In this document: positions 22,104-32,470 of the stretch, piece after piece
How the letters are laid out: each line of letters begins with the position of its first letter
Numbering within the stretch: position 1 is the stretch's first letter
Origin: Tetragonia tetragonoides
Taxonomy: Eukaryota; Streptophyta; Magnoliopsida; Caryophyllales; Aizoaceae
Length of the DNA: 64,000 bases
Assembly (NCBI GenBank): GCA_038025085.1
Contig: CM076142.1
Span: 2,889,501 to 2,953,500 of the forward strand
Direction: 5' to 3'
Notes under the pieces: model-generated
The model's database searches: none
Told to the model about the DNA's origin: nothing
What the model saw: the letters and a program-made list of their open reading frames with translations, nothing else
Made by a program: the position numbers and the translations under genes

Positions 22104-23471
22104 CTATCTCTGCTGAAAATCAGCTGGATCATTAGGGCAAGCTCCTGGATACACCAAAGTGAGCAAGTTTTTCTCCAGATCATACCCAACCTGAACATTT
22201 CTCTGCTGGTGAAAACCAAGTATTGACAGCTTACCCTCATCTTCTTTGAGTCTTAGAACAGCCAGGCAATGCAACCCGGCCTGCCTCACCCACAAATTGG
22301 CATTGCACAAGATGTAGTCGAGATCTTTGAAATTGAACACTACCTCAGGAGCTTCACTGACATCGCTGTAGCATAACTCAAAATTCTTAGTACTCTGTGG
22401 GGTATACTCATACAATGCCTCCATGATGGCGCTTTTCAACACATCGAACGCTTCTGATAGGAGCAATGTGTAAGTACATCCTGAGTCTATGATGAACCCT
22501 TTGGGAATTCCGTCATCATCTAGGCCTTTCTCAAATATGCCTGGGGGGAAATCCAGGTCAGACCCGTCCACGCTGATCCCAAGGAAGTTTAGGTAGTAGT
22601 GTTCTTCATTGTCAGTCAGAATTGGTGTTGTCATGCCAAAATCTGACATGGATGCTCCTGGTCCAAAGTGGACCACGCCATGTATGTCTGTCCCATTGGC
22701 GAAGACGTAGTACGAGAAGTGAGAGACTCCGAGCTGGTGAACGAGTGAGGTGCGAAGGTTCCCTACCCCTACAATTCCTGGAGAATAAAATGTTCCTCGG
22801 TTGTCATTACCACAACCAAAAATTATATTTTTCCCGGTCCTTGAGGTGTTCTCAGCAGAGAGAGTTATGGATTCTGTTGATACTATGCCTCTTGTTGTCG
22901 CATTGCTCAAGTAGGAAGTATAATAGAGACATGAGCCAGGGTCACCACCTACAGAGCTCCCACACGACCGTCCAGGTGCTATTCGACAGTCAGGATTTGA
23001 GCAGAGGACTGGTTGGTATGAAGATGACTGTTTTGAGTCAAATATTGGGAAGTTCCCTTGGTTGTGGCATCTGATGCAAGGGAGACATTGGATCCAGGTG
23101 AAGCTACTCCCGGTGTCAAAGATACCATAAGTGTCAACTGATGGTGTCCCTATGCTGTACTTCATGAGCATGTTCCACCCAGAAACGGGGGCAGCCACGT
23201 AATAGTTTGCTGTTGCTTTCATTTGGCTGAAATAGCGGCCTCTTGCTAGAGATGTGAGCACCCCGTCTCTTATGTTGTCCTCATGGCTGTAGTTTGGATC
23301 AAAGAAAGGCGATTCAGGGGAGGTACGATGGATGAGGGGGGCGGAGAAGATGATCTCGTCAGTGTTTTTCTTGAGCCAATCGAAAGGTGAATATTTAGGA
23401 GGTGATGAAGAGGCTAAGCGTAGATTAAAACAATTGAATAGGTAGATGATCAGGAAGGTAAAAGAGAACAT
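22104..23471 (-). CDS. CDR1-like aspartic protease, copy 2 (DSGC variant)
   Basis: A single exon encodes 455 residues, collinear with copy 1 throughout and clearly a recent-to-moderate tandem duplicate. It has a signal peptide (MFSFTFLIIYLFNCFNLRLA) and a PLIHRTSPESPFFDP propeptide motif. The first active-site motif DTGSSFTW is intact. The second reads IIDSGCTYTLL: the catalytic Asp is kept but the Thr of the usual DSGT is Cys. In pepsin-family enzymes this Thr/Ser supports the catalytic aspartate through hydrogen bonding, so activity may be altered. No stop or frameshift is seen, which argues for retained function. A chloroplast nucleoid (CND41-type) role is possible but the motif set fits the secreted CDR1 group better. 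Confidence 0.9.
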   Translation of the reverse strand: MFSFTFLIIYLFNCFNLRLASSSPPKYSPFDWLKKNTDEIIFSAPLIHRTSPESPFFDPNYSHEDNIRDGVLTSLARGRYFSQMKATANYYVAAPVSGWNMLMKYSIGTPSVDTYGIFDTGSSFTWIQCLPCIRCHNQGNFPIFDSKQSSSYQPVLCSNPDCRIAPGRSCGSSVGGDPGSCLYYTSYLSNATTRGIVSTESITLSAENTSRTGKNIIFGCGNDNRGTFYSPGIVGVGNLRTSLVHQLGVSHFSYYVFANGTDIHGVVHFGPGASMSDFGMTTPILTDNEEHYYLNFLGISVDGSDLDFPPGIFEKGLDDDGIPKGFIIDSGCTYTLLLSEAFDVLKSAIMEALYEYTPQSTKNFELCYSDVSEAPEVVFNFKDLDYILCNANLWVRQAGLHCLAVLRLKEDEGKLSILGFHQQRNVQVGYDLEKNLLTLVYPGACPNDPADFQQR

Positions 23472-24005
23472 GATGAAATGGATTGAGAATTAATATCAAT
23501 ATGTAAACATAAGCATGCTAGCACTTAAATTTATGATGCTATGAACTGAAGTGGATGAATCACTTTCTTGGACATCCAAAAAGTTCTTGGCTTCTGATAA
23601 CTTTATGCTCCATAAATAGTTTGCTGCAAGCTTATGTCCTGTTAAAGAATCAATTTTTTGACCATGGAAATGAAAACATATGCTTATGGTTTTGGGCTAA
23701 CAAGTCTTGAGAAACATGGATCTGCAGAAAATTGGCATAATCTAGTACGTATTTCTGTTATTTCATATTATTATCATCTTATATACATATTAAGATTTCC
23801 TTTTCTTGATGGCATACAGTAGTTCTTTATTTGTACATTGAAGAGAACTAACGGCTTTCATATACAAGCAGGGGCAAAGGCCTTGCTGCCACATAACACC
23901 AATCTTCCTTTCCTTCAACACAGTTCTGATTAGCTCAGGGTCCTTAGAACCTTGCCATTGATCCATCTATAGAAACACACCATCATTCTACAACCTTTTT
24001 CGCCA
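23472..24005. other. Promoter of protease copy 2 and 3' flank of the cis-prenyltransferase
   Basis: Upstream sequence for the protease on the minus strand (about 23472-23720) and the probable 3' UTR of the cis-prenyltransferase (about 23725-24005). Both parts have diverged copies in the first block at 20748-21982. Confidence 0.55.
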
Positions 24006-27000
24006 TCAACTAGCACTTGATCCTTGTAAATCTCGGCCACCATACCGTCTATTCCTCTGCTGAAACGACCTTAATGCCTCTACAAACTCCTCCTCACCAA
24101 AATCAGGCCAAAGAGCTCTGACAAAAAACAGCTCTGTATAAGCTAACTGCCACAACAAGAAGTTGCTGACCCTCAATTCGCCGCTAGTCCTGATAAGCAG
24201 GTCAGGGTATGGAAACTGTGTGATGTTGGTCTCTAGTTCTTGCTCGATCAGCCCTTCATCAATCTCTTCCACTTGAACAACACCGTCCTTCACTTTTTGA
24301 GCCACATTCTTGCAGGCTTGCACTATGTCATACTTCCCGCTATAGCTAACAGCAACGATGAGTTGCAGATTTGTGTTATCTTTTGTGTCGTCCTCTGCTC
24401 GAGCAATCAATTTCTGTAAGGATTTGGGTAGCTTAGAGGAGTCGCCAATTACTGATATCCTAATGCCTTCCCTGTTTAAGCAATAGTGTTAATAACCAAC
24501 CAAATATTATCTGTTCTTTCTGTTTTTATGGCTATTAGTTTACAATAATGCTTATGATGATGGAGAACATGGTCCCATGGTGAAGTGATGGTAACACAAA
24601 GAGGAAACCAAGTGAAAGTTCTAGATAGAAAATGACCTCATATATATCATATGTCAAAATGAAAACTGTCCATATCAATATGTGATTGTTTTATGTGGGT
24701 GCAAAAGAAGACAGAAAAGGGTCACTAAAAGCTAGAAAATTTGTAGTATTTTAGACTAGAATTTTGAGGAGGAAATGAGATCAGCTAAGGGTAACCCCGT
24801 TTTCATACGCAACTTAAACGCAAAATAACCATAAAATAGAGGGAATAGTTTATCCCCATGAAAGAGACGACAGATCAGGATCATCCAGAGCTAGAAATTT
24901 TGTATTTTTTTCCAGCAAGAATACTCAAAAAAATGTGAATGTTTTCTCAAAAAATTAAATAAATGTGGCTGAGCAATTTCATTTTCCCACGTAATTTATC
25001 CTGAAAAATAATCTGTAGAGGCCATAAACTGAAACTAGACTCCAAAACTGACCACAAAATTCTACAAGAGCTTAGGAGTGCAGAACACAGAGAATTGATT
25101 TGAAGTCATACAGATGTTAGCTTTTAGCCACAGGACTACAGGACACTATACTGTGGGTGTCAACATCTCACTCAAAACGTTAAGCTTGTGCACAAATAAG
25201 AGTCATTTACTAGATCTACAGCTATGAAGCACGGACGCCTTGGATTGGTGCCGTGTCGTGTGTCCGATACTCGGACACGACACGACACCAACACAACACC
25301 TATTAGGCTTTAAATTCTCTCTGAATGGCGCTTTCCCGTGTCTGTGTCGTGTCGATGTCCGTGTCTGTATATGTGTCCATGCAACCTAGATCTAGAGTCC
25401 TTTTGTTCATTTATGGCCCATTTCCCACCAAAAACAAAACAAAAAGTTAAAAATATTTAGGGTCACACTTCAATTAGATAATTGTGTAAGGAAAAAAAAA
25501 GTACTCTACCATTTTTCTGGTTATTTGAGCTCCAGATGATTCTGAGGCTTGTCAACAGAGAGTCCTTTGGAAGTGGGATCAAAAAATTGAGCAGTTGTAA
25601 AAGGAAATTGGTCATACAAAATTTAAATGAACTGTATAAATCGAGATGGAGATGGGAGTATCATAATAAGGTATATGCTCCTATATCCAATGGTTGTATG
25701 AATCTCTGTTGTACCATAAACTTACAACTACCACCAACAAAGAACATATAAGATTGAGCACGTCGATATTTTAATGGAGTATATGCCAAGAATCAGAAGA
25801 AATTGTAGGAAAATAGCGGAAGCACAACTGCACAAGTGTACAACTTCTCAGAGACTGAGACAAGACATGGTTCTTGTCACGAGCCATATTTGTACAGGCT
25901 ACACCAGGAGTGTCGGTGCGAAAAGAGGGTGAGTGATTTTGTCAACGCAATAATGACTTCTTCCAAGGCAAATAACTCGGGTAGAAAAAGCATTTGCCTT
26001 GGAAGCATTGATAACGCCTTAAAAAACTATTGCCCCGGAAAGAGGGAGTGAGGAAATCATACCGTACCTTATAAAATTGTCCAGTTCAGATTGAATTCCT
26101 CTCTCGAACAAGCTCATTAGAAAGTCAACCTCCACCTACAATCAGAACAATCATTGACCCCATTACTAGTAGCTCTAATCACCCATTATTATACATTTAT
26201 ACCCAAAAAAATCAACAAGATACAAAGATAACCACACAATTCTATATGGTATTGTTTAATTAGAATTAGAAAGAACAGCATCCACTCAATTCAACCCATT
26301 TCAGGTCATAAATTCTGGCTCATTTTTCACACCCCCTTGGGCCATACCAATTATTGCATTCTAAAACGTGAGGTCACCCAATATGAACTTATGTATCTTA
26401 GTACCGTGGCAAATATATGTACAATCATTAGAACACAAAATTCCGGTCTATGGATATAACCATAACTAACCTACGGATCCTCTCCATTACACAATTTCTC
26501 GCAATCATGCATTACACTTGTGAATGCTCGAGTCTTGACCAGTGTCAAATTATTTTACTTTACCTTTTTAATATGTAGTTAACTCAATACGTGCCAAGCA
26601 TCCACAAGTGTAATGAATTAATGCGGTAATTAGTATACTGGAGATGATCCTGATCCCACTAATAAAGTCTCAGCCTAATGATGAAATTGAAGTCTTGGGT
26701 AAATATATAACAGGCTAAGCTAACAGCATAATTAACCAATCAAATCAGCAAAGAAGAAAAAAGATTTCTTACTGTTGGGCGGACCCAATTATCATAAGAA
26801 AAGGCAAAGACAGTAAGAACTTTAATTCCCCATCTACCGCTCATCTCAACCAGCCTCCTCAACGACCGTACACCTGCCTCATGGCCTGCACCACTAGGCA
26901 GTCCCCTCTGTCGAGCCCACCTTACATTTCCATCCATTATCACCGCCACGTGTTTCGGCATCAGCTCTTCCTGCAGCCCCTCCGGTAGGGCCATCGCCTC

Positions 27001-27201
27001 TGTCGTGGTGATCCCGACATCTGAGGCGGTGGCGGATGCTACCGGGGGGCTGCGAATAAGCTTGGGGGATGGGAGGAGAGAGAGTGAGATTGAGGGTGGG
27101 AGGTGTAGGAAGAGTGGATTAGATGGTTGTTTTTGGTGGGTTGATTTGAGGGGAGTGAAAGGTGTTCTGGGTGGGAGTTGAAGGGAGTAGCCGGAGTACA
27201 T
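24006..27201 (-). CDS. cis-Prenyltransferase (dehydrodolichyl diphosphate synthase type), plastid-type N-terminus
   Basis: Three exons (27201-26773, 26135-26068, 24471-24006) join in phase at GT-AG introns into 320 residues. The first 70 or so residues are rich in Ser, Thr and Pro and poor in acidic residues, as in a plastid transit peptide. The catalytic region starts HVAVIMDGNVRWA, with the catalytic Asp at 90, Asn92 and Arg94. Then come the FAFSYDNWVRP motif, VEVDFLMSLFERG (exon 2), SYSGKYDIVQA, and the C-terminal PDLLIRTSGELRVSNFLLWQ, which holds the Arg residues that bind diphosphate. All conserved regions of the family are present. These enzymes add isopentenyl diphosphate in cis to a prenyl diphosphate; chain length cannot be read from sequence. 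Two further first exons lie upstream at 28386-28883 and 30924-31436. Confidence 0.9.
25245..25385. repeat. Small inverted repeat rich in acacgacacg motifs, intron 2 of the cis-prenyltransferase
   Basis: Runs of gtgccgtgtcgtgtgtccg and the reverse (gtgtctgtgtcgtgtcgatg) face each other around 25250-25300 and 25335-25375 and could fold back. No target duplication was found, so I call it only a repeat. Confidence 0.4.
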
Positions 27202-28469
27202 ATTTTAGTGTTTTGGGGAGATTAAGCTTTGTTAGTTTGAGAGGTTGAACCAATGAGGTGAAGATTTGTTGATTTTGCCGCCACTTTTAAAGGCGCGTAA
27301 TCACAAACGGTCTAAATCAGTGGAGGCCCAATGGCATTTGCGCCAGTTTAATTTCATGGTGCAGAAAATTTGAAGACCATTTTTGTTCAATTTGATTTTT
27401 TTGCTTTTTCAGCCCGTTGTGTGTGGACTTAGTCCACCGTAGACTACAGAATAATTAAAAATATAGTGCAAATAATTTAGAGACATAAAAGATATTTTTA
27501 AAAAGATTTGATCTTACAGTCTACACAAGATTTTGTATTTTTCTCTTTGTGGTAGGCGTTTTCAAAATTTTTGCACATAAACTAGAGCTGTTCTTTGGGC
27601 TGGGCTTTCAGGACAAACATGTAGGCCTATATCTAATGTGTTCAGGTTTCGGACCAAGGTATTTCAAGCCCATATATCATGTTTCAAAAACAATTGCACA
27701 TAAATATGATTTAGTGAAGCATAACTTTAGATTTGTAATGTGCTTGAGGTTAACAAAAATATTTCGAAAACCACACCACTTTTAAAAATTACACAACAAT
27801 GATAATGAATTTTAAGAACTAAAGTTAGAAAAATGAAAACAATTCCACCTTTTGTTTTTGGCTATTTCAAGGAAAATTTGCAAAATATTATGGATTTGAA
27901 GATAAAACATGAAATTAAAATGATGAGTACAATGTTTTCTTCATCTTCAAAGCACCCATGAAAATAACTTAAAAGTTTAAAAAATGGTTGAGCTAACGAG
28001 TTTTAGTTTTGACCCAAACCTAACCTATCCGGACGATTCCTGCTAGATCCAATTTGATCAGCTCTAATACATAACCCGTATGGCGAGACTAGTATATCCA
28101 CTCCTAATTACTCGATTTTGTTACCACTCCTAATTTGAATGATCTCACTATTAGGCTGTTACTCATGAGTGTCAATGTGTCATATGCTCATATCTTGTAG
28201 ACTTCTTGTATTGTTTGCATTCTTTTTTCTTTTTTTTTTTAAAATCAAAGGTTTGCATTGAGTTCTAATAATCATCTAGCTACTTTTGTCCAAATTGAAA
28301 TCCATGCCAATTTAACTACAGAAATTCTAATATTAATGTAATAATTTTAAATTGGGTTGTTTTAAATTAGTTGATAAGTAGACAATTAAATTAACCAATC
28401 AATAATAGAGCAAATATTTAAAACCAAGATTCTGTTGAAAAGATAAGGGTAGTGACAACTGGTACTGAC
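27202..28469. other. Space between the first and second cis-prenyltransferase first exons
   Basis: Contains the promoter and leader of the intact gene (27202-27300). I looked for copies of exons 2 and 3 that would belong to the upstream first exon at 28470-28883 and found none. The remainder is AT-rich with no supported element. Confidence 0.5.
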
Positions 28470-28883
28470 CGTTGGGCGAAGCCAATTATCATTAGAGAAA
28501 GCAAAGACGGTGAGAACATTAATTTCCCAATTATTGCACACCTCAATCAGCTTCTTCAACGAACGTACCCCTGCCTCATGTCCAAAACCCCCAGGCAACC
28601 TCCTCTCCTTAGCCCACCTCACATTCCCGTCCATTATCACCGCCACGTGTCGCGGCATTAGCTCTTGCACCAGCCCCTCCGGCAATGCTGCCGCCGTGGA
28701 CATCCTGACATCGGAGGCCATCATCGCCTTCGATGTCGGGGCGGTCCGATAATGCTTCTGGAGTACTGGGAGGAAAGAGAGTGAATTTTGTTGTTTAATT
28801 TGGGGGATGGGTTTGAGAAGAAGAGAAGAAAATGGTGTTGTTGTGGTGGCTGGGACTGGGAGTTGGAATTGGAGGGAGCACAT
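28470..28883 (-). CDS. Orphan first exon 2 of a cis-prenyltransferase (alternative first exon or pseudogene)
   Basis: From ATG at 28883 the frame runs 138 codons to a splice donor (ACG|gtcagt) at 28470. It encodes a Ser/Thr/Pro-rich leader and then HVAVIMDGNVRWAKERRLPGG, GHEAGVRSLKKL and FAFSNDNWLRPT, collinear with exon 1 of the gene at 24006-27201. The catalytic Asp, Asn and Arg are all kept. The exon ends in phase 0, the same as the neighbour's exon 1, so splicing to exon 2 at 26135 would keep the frame. No exons 2 or 3 of its own were found before 27201. It is either an alternative first exon with its own promoter or a stranded duplicate. Confidence 0.75.
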
Positions 28884-28967
28884 TTTTGGTTTGTTTGTTC
28901 GTTTGTTTGCAAATTTACTCTATTATGGGAATGGCCCAATGAGTAAATGTTTTAAAAGACACTCGTT

Positions 28968-28984
28968 GGGGGGGGGGGGGGGGG
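28968..28984 (+). repeat. Run of 17 G
   Basis: An uninterrupted G homopolymer, rare in an AT-rich plant genome, about 85 bp upstream of orphan first exon 2 (on its template-side flank). It could form a G-quadruplex or be a length-unstable or misassembled tract. Confidence 0.8.
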
Positions 28985-29040
28985 TCATGTCATAATCAAT
29001 AATAGAGGCCCAATGTGGTTGAACTGTATAAAGGGAATAA

Positions 29041-29094
29041 GGGATGGAGACTAAACCCGGCCACATGGGGATGGAGACTAAACCCGGCCACATG
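29041..29094 (+). repeat. Perfect 27 bp tandem duplication
   Basis: Two adjacent units (29041-29067 and 29068-29094), each starting gggatggagactaaacccgg, are identical over their length, so the duplication is young. Confidence 0.85.
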
Positions 29095-29210
29095 GTTTCA
29101 ATTCTAGATTTGTAGTATTAAATGTTTTTTTTTTTTGATCAATTGTAGTATTAAATGGTTCAATCTTCCATGCAAGTCTACTCCATAATTGGTACTACAA
29201 TACTGAATTT

Positions 29211-29382
29211 TTTTTTGGTCTGAGACCGTTCGGTTCAATTCGGACCGAGCCAGGTGGGACCATAAGGGCGGCAAAGCTCTCCCAACAAGTATTTAACATC
29301 GCTGCATTTACAGGGTCTCGAACCCGAGATCTCTGCTTAAGCTAGAAGAATCCCTCACCAACTCATCTAGGTGCTTGTTGGT
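29211..29382 (-). mobile_element. tRNA-derived SINE with target-site duplication
   Basis: Read on the minus strand from 29382 the element has a box A-like gatgagttggtgaggg, then about 30 bases on a box B gggttcgagaccc, an internal body, and a terminal A-run (complement of the T-run at about 29208-29216). It is flanked by a direct repeat, tactacaatactgaattt at 29193-29210 and the same with one change at 29383-29400. Box A plus box B, a 3' A-tail and an 18 bp target duplication together define a SINE mobilised by a LINE. It is not a functional tRNA gene. Confidence 0.8.
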
Positions 29383-29400
29383 TACTACAATAGTGAATTT

Positions 29401-29993
29401 AAGCAATGAGTTGGTTGGCTTTGGAAATTAAAGGATATGTTGGGAAATACAAAATTGGTTAGTCGTTATTTGGATTTGATTAGCAAAGTGCTACCGATAT
29501 CCATAGTTTAATTTAGTTCAATTCAGTGAAGACGAGATACTCTCATTAATTGAGAAATTTCACCAAATGCTTCGTACATGGTAAGCACATATAAGAGCTG
29601 CCAAAGGAAATAGAAGCAAAAGAGCAATACAAGTTTGTTGTCTAATTGAAGTGTCCACGGCCAACTGTGGTGTTTGAACTTCCATATGAGCCAAGCTTTT
29701 AGACTTGTCAAGAGGTTTAATTTGGTGTTGGATTCGGACAAGGGTGTTATATATATTGTAATTATTAGCGTTGACTCATAGTTACAAAAGTTCATATAAG
29801 GCGTACCAAAAAGTCAATTTTAACCAAAGTTTATCGTATTATGTACAAGAATGTTATAGGTGTGGGAATGTGGTTAGGTCATGTAGTGTTCCAGTTAATT
29901 AGTAATTCATTTTTATTACGGAGTTGCGCCCCCTCTCTAGCACCAAAGAACTAAAAAAGAAAAGAGATTTTTCATTATAGATATCGTAATAAC
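29401..29993. other. Intergenic stretch
   Basis: No gene or element end is supported here. A minus-strand open frame at 29523-29795 has no recognisable domain. Confidence 0.4.
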
Positions 29994-30596
29994 TAGGGTT
30001 GCACACAAGTCCAAAATTGGACCGGACCGGGAAAAATTAGACCGGATTTAAACCGAAATTTGGAACATCATCAGACCTAAGACCGAACCTAAAATATTCA
30101 GGTCTCGGACTAGACCGACCTGGAAAACCCTGGACCGGACCTATATGGACCGACATTACTTTAATGAATCTTTTCCCACAAATTTATGTCGATTTTAATA
30201 AACCTTCATGCAAAACCTAACACCAATAACAACAAATCAATAAATACTCCTATGAGAATGAGATTTTGAGAAGAAACAGATGTACATAACCTTATCTTTA
30301 TTATCGATTTTGCAAAACTTAGAATGTACTAAAACATATATCATTTAAAAAGCTAAATATAAATAACGAGGAAAATATTTTATTCAAAAATAATACTTAA
30401 ATTCTCAATTTAATGAAAAAATAGTAATTTTCCTAGTTATCAGTCTGAATAGGTCCAAACAGGTCTATTTAGGTTTTGGATCGGATTGGACCAGAAACCC
30501 GAAATCCATAACTTGAAGGACCGAGGACCGGACCGATTTCACCAGGTCCAGGTCAGGTCCAAAATTCAGGTATGGACCGAAATTCGTGCAGCCCTA
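29994..30596. mobile_element. hAT-type MITE, 603 bp
   Basis: The ends are tagggttgcac and gtgcagcccta, imperfect inverted repeats of the hAT kind. The flanks form an 8 bp target duplication with one mismatch (gtaataac at 29986-29993, gtaatacc at 30597-30604). Just inside each end are multiple gaccgga-type motifs, resembling subterminal transposase binding sites. There is no coding capacity. A decayed relative sits at 1690-2410. Confidence 0.7.
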
Positions 30597-30604
30597 GTAA
30601 TACC

Positions 30605-30980
30605 CATTATATTAGTAAAACACAAAAAATTTTATAAGACGGTTTTTCTGTAACTTTTAGTAAGAAGGGGTCACTTTTCAATAAAAAAAAAAGAGTCACT
30701 ACTCACTACAATTAACTCCTACATTTTTAAATAGTGACCCCACTTTTATGCGAATTGGTCTCATATCGCACTCTTCGTTGAAAAAAAAAAAGTTAAGGTA
30801 TTTCTTGACTTGGCTAGGAGTAGGCCAGGAGTGTAGGACCCCTAAAACCTTGCGACCAGGATCATAGAACACATGCAAAGTAGCTGCATTGGCGCCGCAC
30901 CTCCTTAGTTGACAAGCAAACAATTAACGAAAAACCAGCAAATTACGAAAACAAAAATTTAAACAGATAAGATTACTGAC
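30605..30980. other. Flank downstream of orphan first exon 3
   Basis: This is the sequence after the splice donor of the third first exon. No copy of exon 2 was found. The frame at 30699-30923 on the minus strand has no recognisable domain. Confidence 0.4.
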
Positions 30981-31436
30981 CGTTGGGCGATGCCAATTAT
31001 CATAAGAGAAAGCAAAGACGGTGACAACATTAATTTCCCAGTTATAGCACTCCTTAATCAGCTTCCTCAACGCCCGTAACCCTGCCTCGTGGCCACAACC
31101 CGCAGGTAAACCCTTCTGCTTAGCCCAACTCACATTCCCGTCTATGATCACCGCCACGTGTCGCGGCAATAGCTCTTTCACAAGTCCCTCCGGCAATGCC
31201 GCCGTAGAGGTCGTCTCGACAACGGAGGAGAAGGCGATAGCTGCCTGCTCCGATGTCGGGACGCCAGTCCGATGCTTCTTCTGGAGTGGGAGGAGAGAGG
31301 GTGAGGTTGAGGAAGGGTGGTGGTTGTGTTTGTGTAGAAAGACTGGTTTTGGATTTGGCGAGTTGTTGGATTTGAGAAGAGAGAAAGGTGCGAATAATGC
31401 GATGGCTGGGAGTTGGAATAATTGGAGGGAGCACAT
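30981..31436 (-). CDS. Orphan first exon 3 of a cis-prenyltransferase (alternative first exon or pseudogene)
   Basis: From ATG at 31436 the frame runs 152 codons to a splice donor (ACG|gtcagt) at 30981, ending in phase 0. It is collinear with the other two first exons: a Ser/Pro/His-rich leader, then HVAVIIDGNVSWAKQKGLPAG, GHEAGLRALRKL and FAFSYDNWHRPT. The catalytic Asp and Asn are present, but the Arg that follows two residues later in GNxRWA is Ser. That Arg (Arg30 in E. coli UPP synthase numbering) binds a diphosphate, so a product using this exon may be weak or inactive. No exons 2 and 3 of its own lie between it and the next first exon. Confidence 0.7.
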
Positions 31437-32222
31437 CGTTAGTGTTGTGTTTGATTATTGTCTCCAATGATCCAGCTGATTAATTCATTTCGCCTCCTTC
31501 TTTTAAAGACGAGCTTATACTCTGTAGTTAGAAATACTACTTCACAATCTTACATTGAATTGTTTGGGGTTAAAGTTAAAAAATTTTGACCATTAATTAA
31601 CAAAAAACTATAAAGTTTTACAATATAATTATATTTTTGTTAGATTCATTCCAAATATAGTACTTTCCAAAAAAAATCAAAATTTATAAATTTTATATTT
31701 GTATTATAAAAGTTATTTGTGGTCAAAATAATGTTTTGAAAACAGTAAATAGTTTTATGCAGGATTATTTGTGGTTCATAGGAATATTTGTTTATTCATG
31801 GAGTACTCTTTTCTTTTTAGAGTGTACTAATACATAGTCTACACGAAATACACATAATTTGCAAATTGCGTTTTATTCAATGATTTTCTATTATTGAAAA
31901 TGAGCTTGATAGGTCGGATGTATCATATCATATGATGAATTTGGCTCACTTTCGAAGTAATATTATAATAATAAAAATGAAATATGCAATTTACACATGG
32001 TTGGCATGTTCTAAAGTTATGCATGCATACTATTACGAGGGTTGAAAACTAATAGCCTACTATATAGCCCTATATTAGGCGGAATCTTTTTTTTTCAATT
32101 GGCAACTATTTTTGACATTTGCCGACATAGCATTAAGCAACATTTGGAGTGGTTCCAAGTTGTCAGTTTTTTGTTTCCAAAACAATAGCAGTTCTTTTGG
32201 AGTTCAACTGCGTTTGATATGA
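31437..32222. other. AT-rich intergenic stretch
   Basis: The first 60 bases are the probable leader of orphan first exon 3. Beyond that I see no gene, repeat or element end up to the retroposon at 32242. Confidence 0.45.
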
Positions 32223-32470
32223 TGGCAGATGTAAAACACTTTTTTTTATTTATTATTATTTATTATTATGGTAAGAAAGGGTATTACATTAAGGCTCCCA
32301 TCTCGGAAAGGACGAACCTAAACCCTAATGCTAAAAGTCACAGACTCACAAGAGAACAAACTAGGGCAAATGTGAGGATCTAAACATGAGAGAAGTGAGC
32401 AATTTAGCAACATAGAGTACACGAAAAGAGCCAAAAGAGCAGGGTAAGAATCCGAATAACTCCATGCCAC

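Noticed and set aside
25245..25385. Possible transposon formed by acacgacacg inverted runs
   Set aside because: No target duplication and poorly defined ends; kept only as a repeat.
29300..29382. tRNA gene suggested by box A and box B
   Set aside because: It has no cloverleaf pairing that I can see, and the target duplication and A-tail show that it is a SINE.
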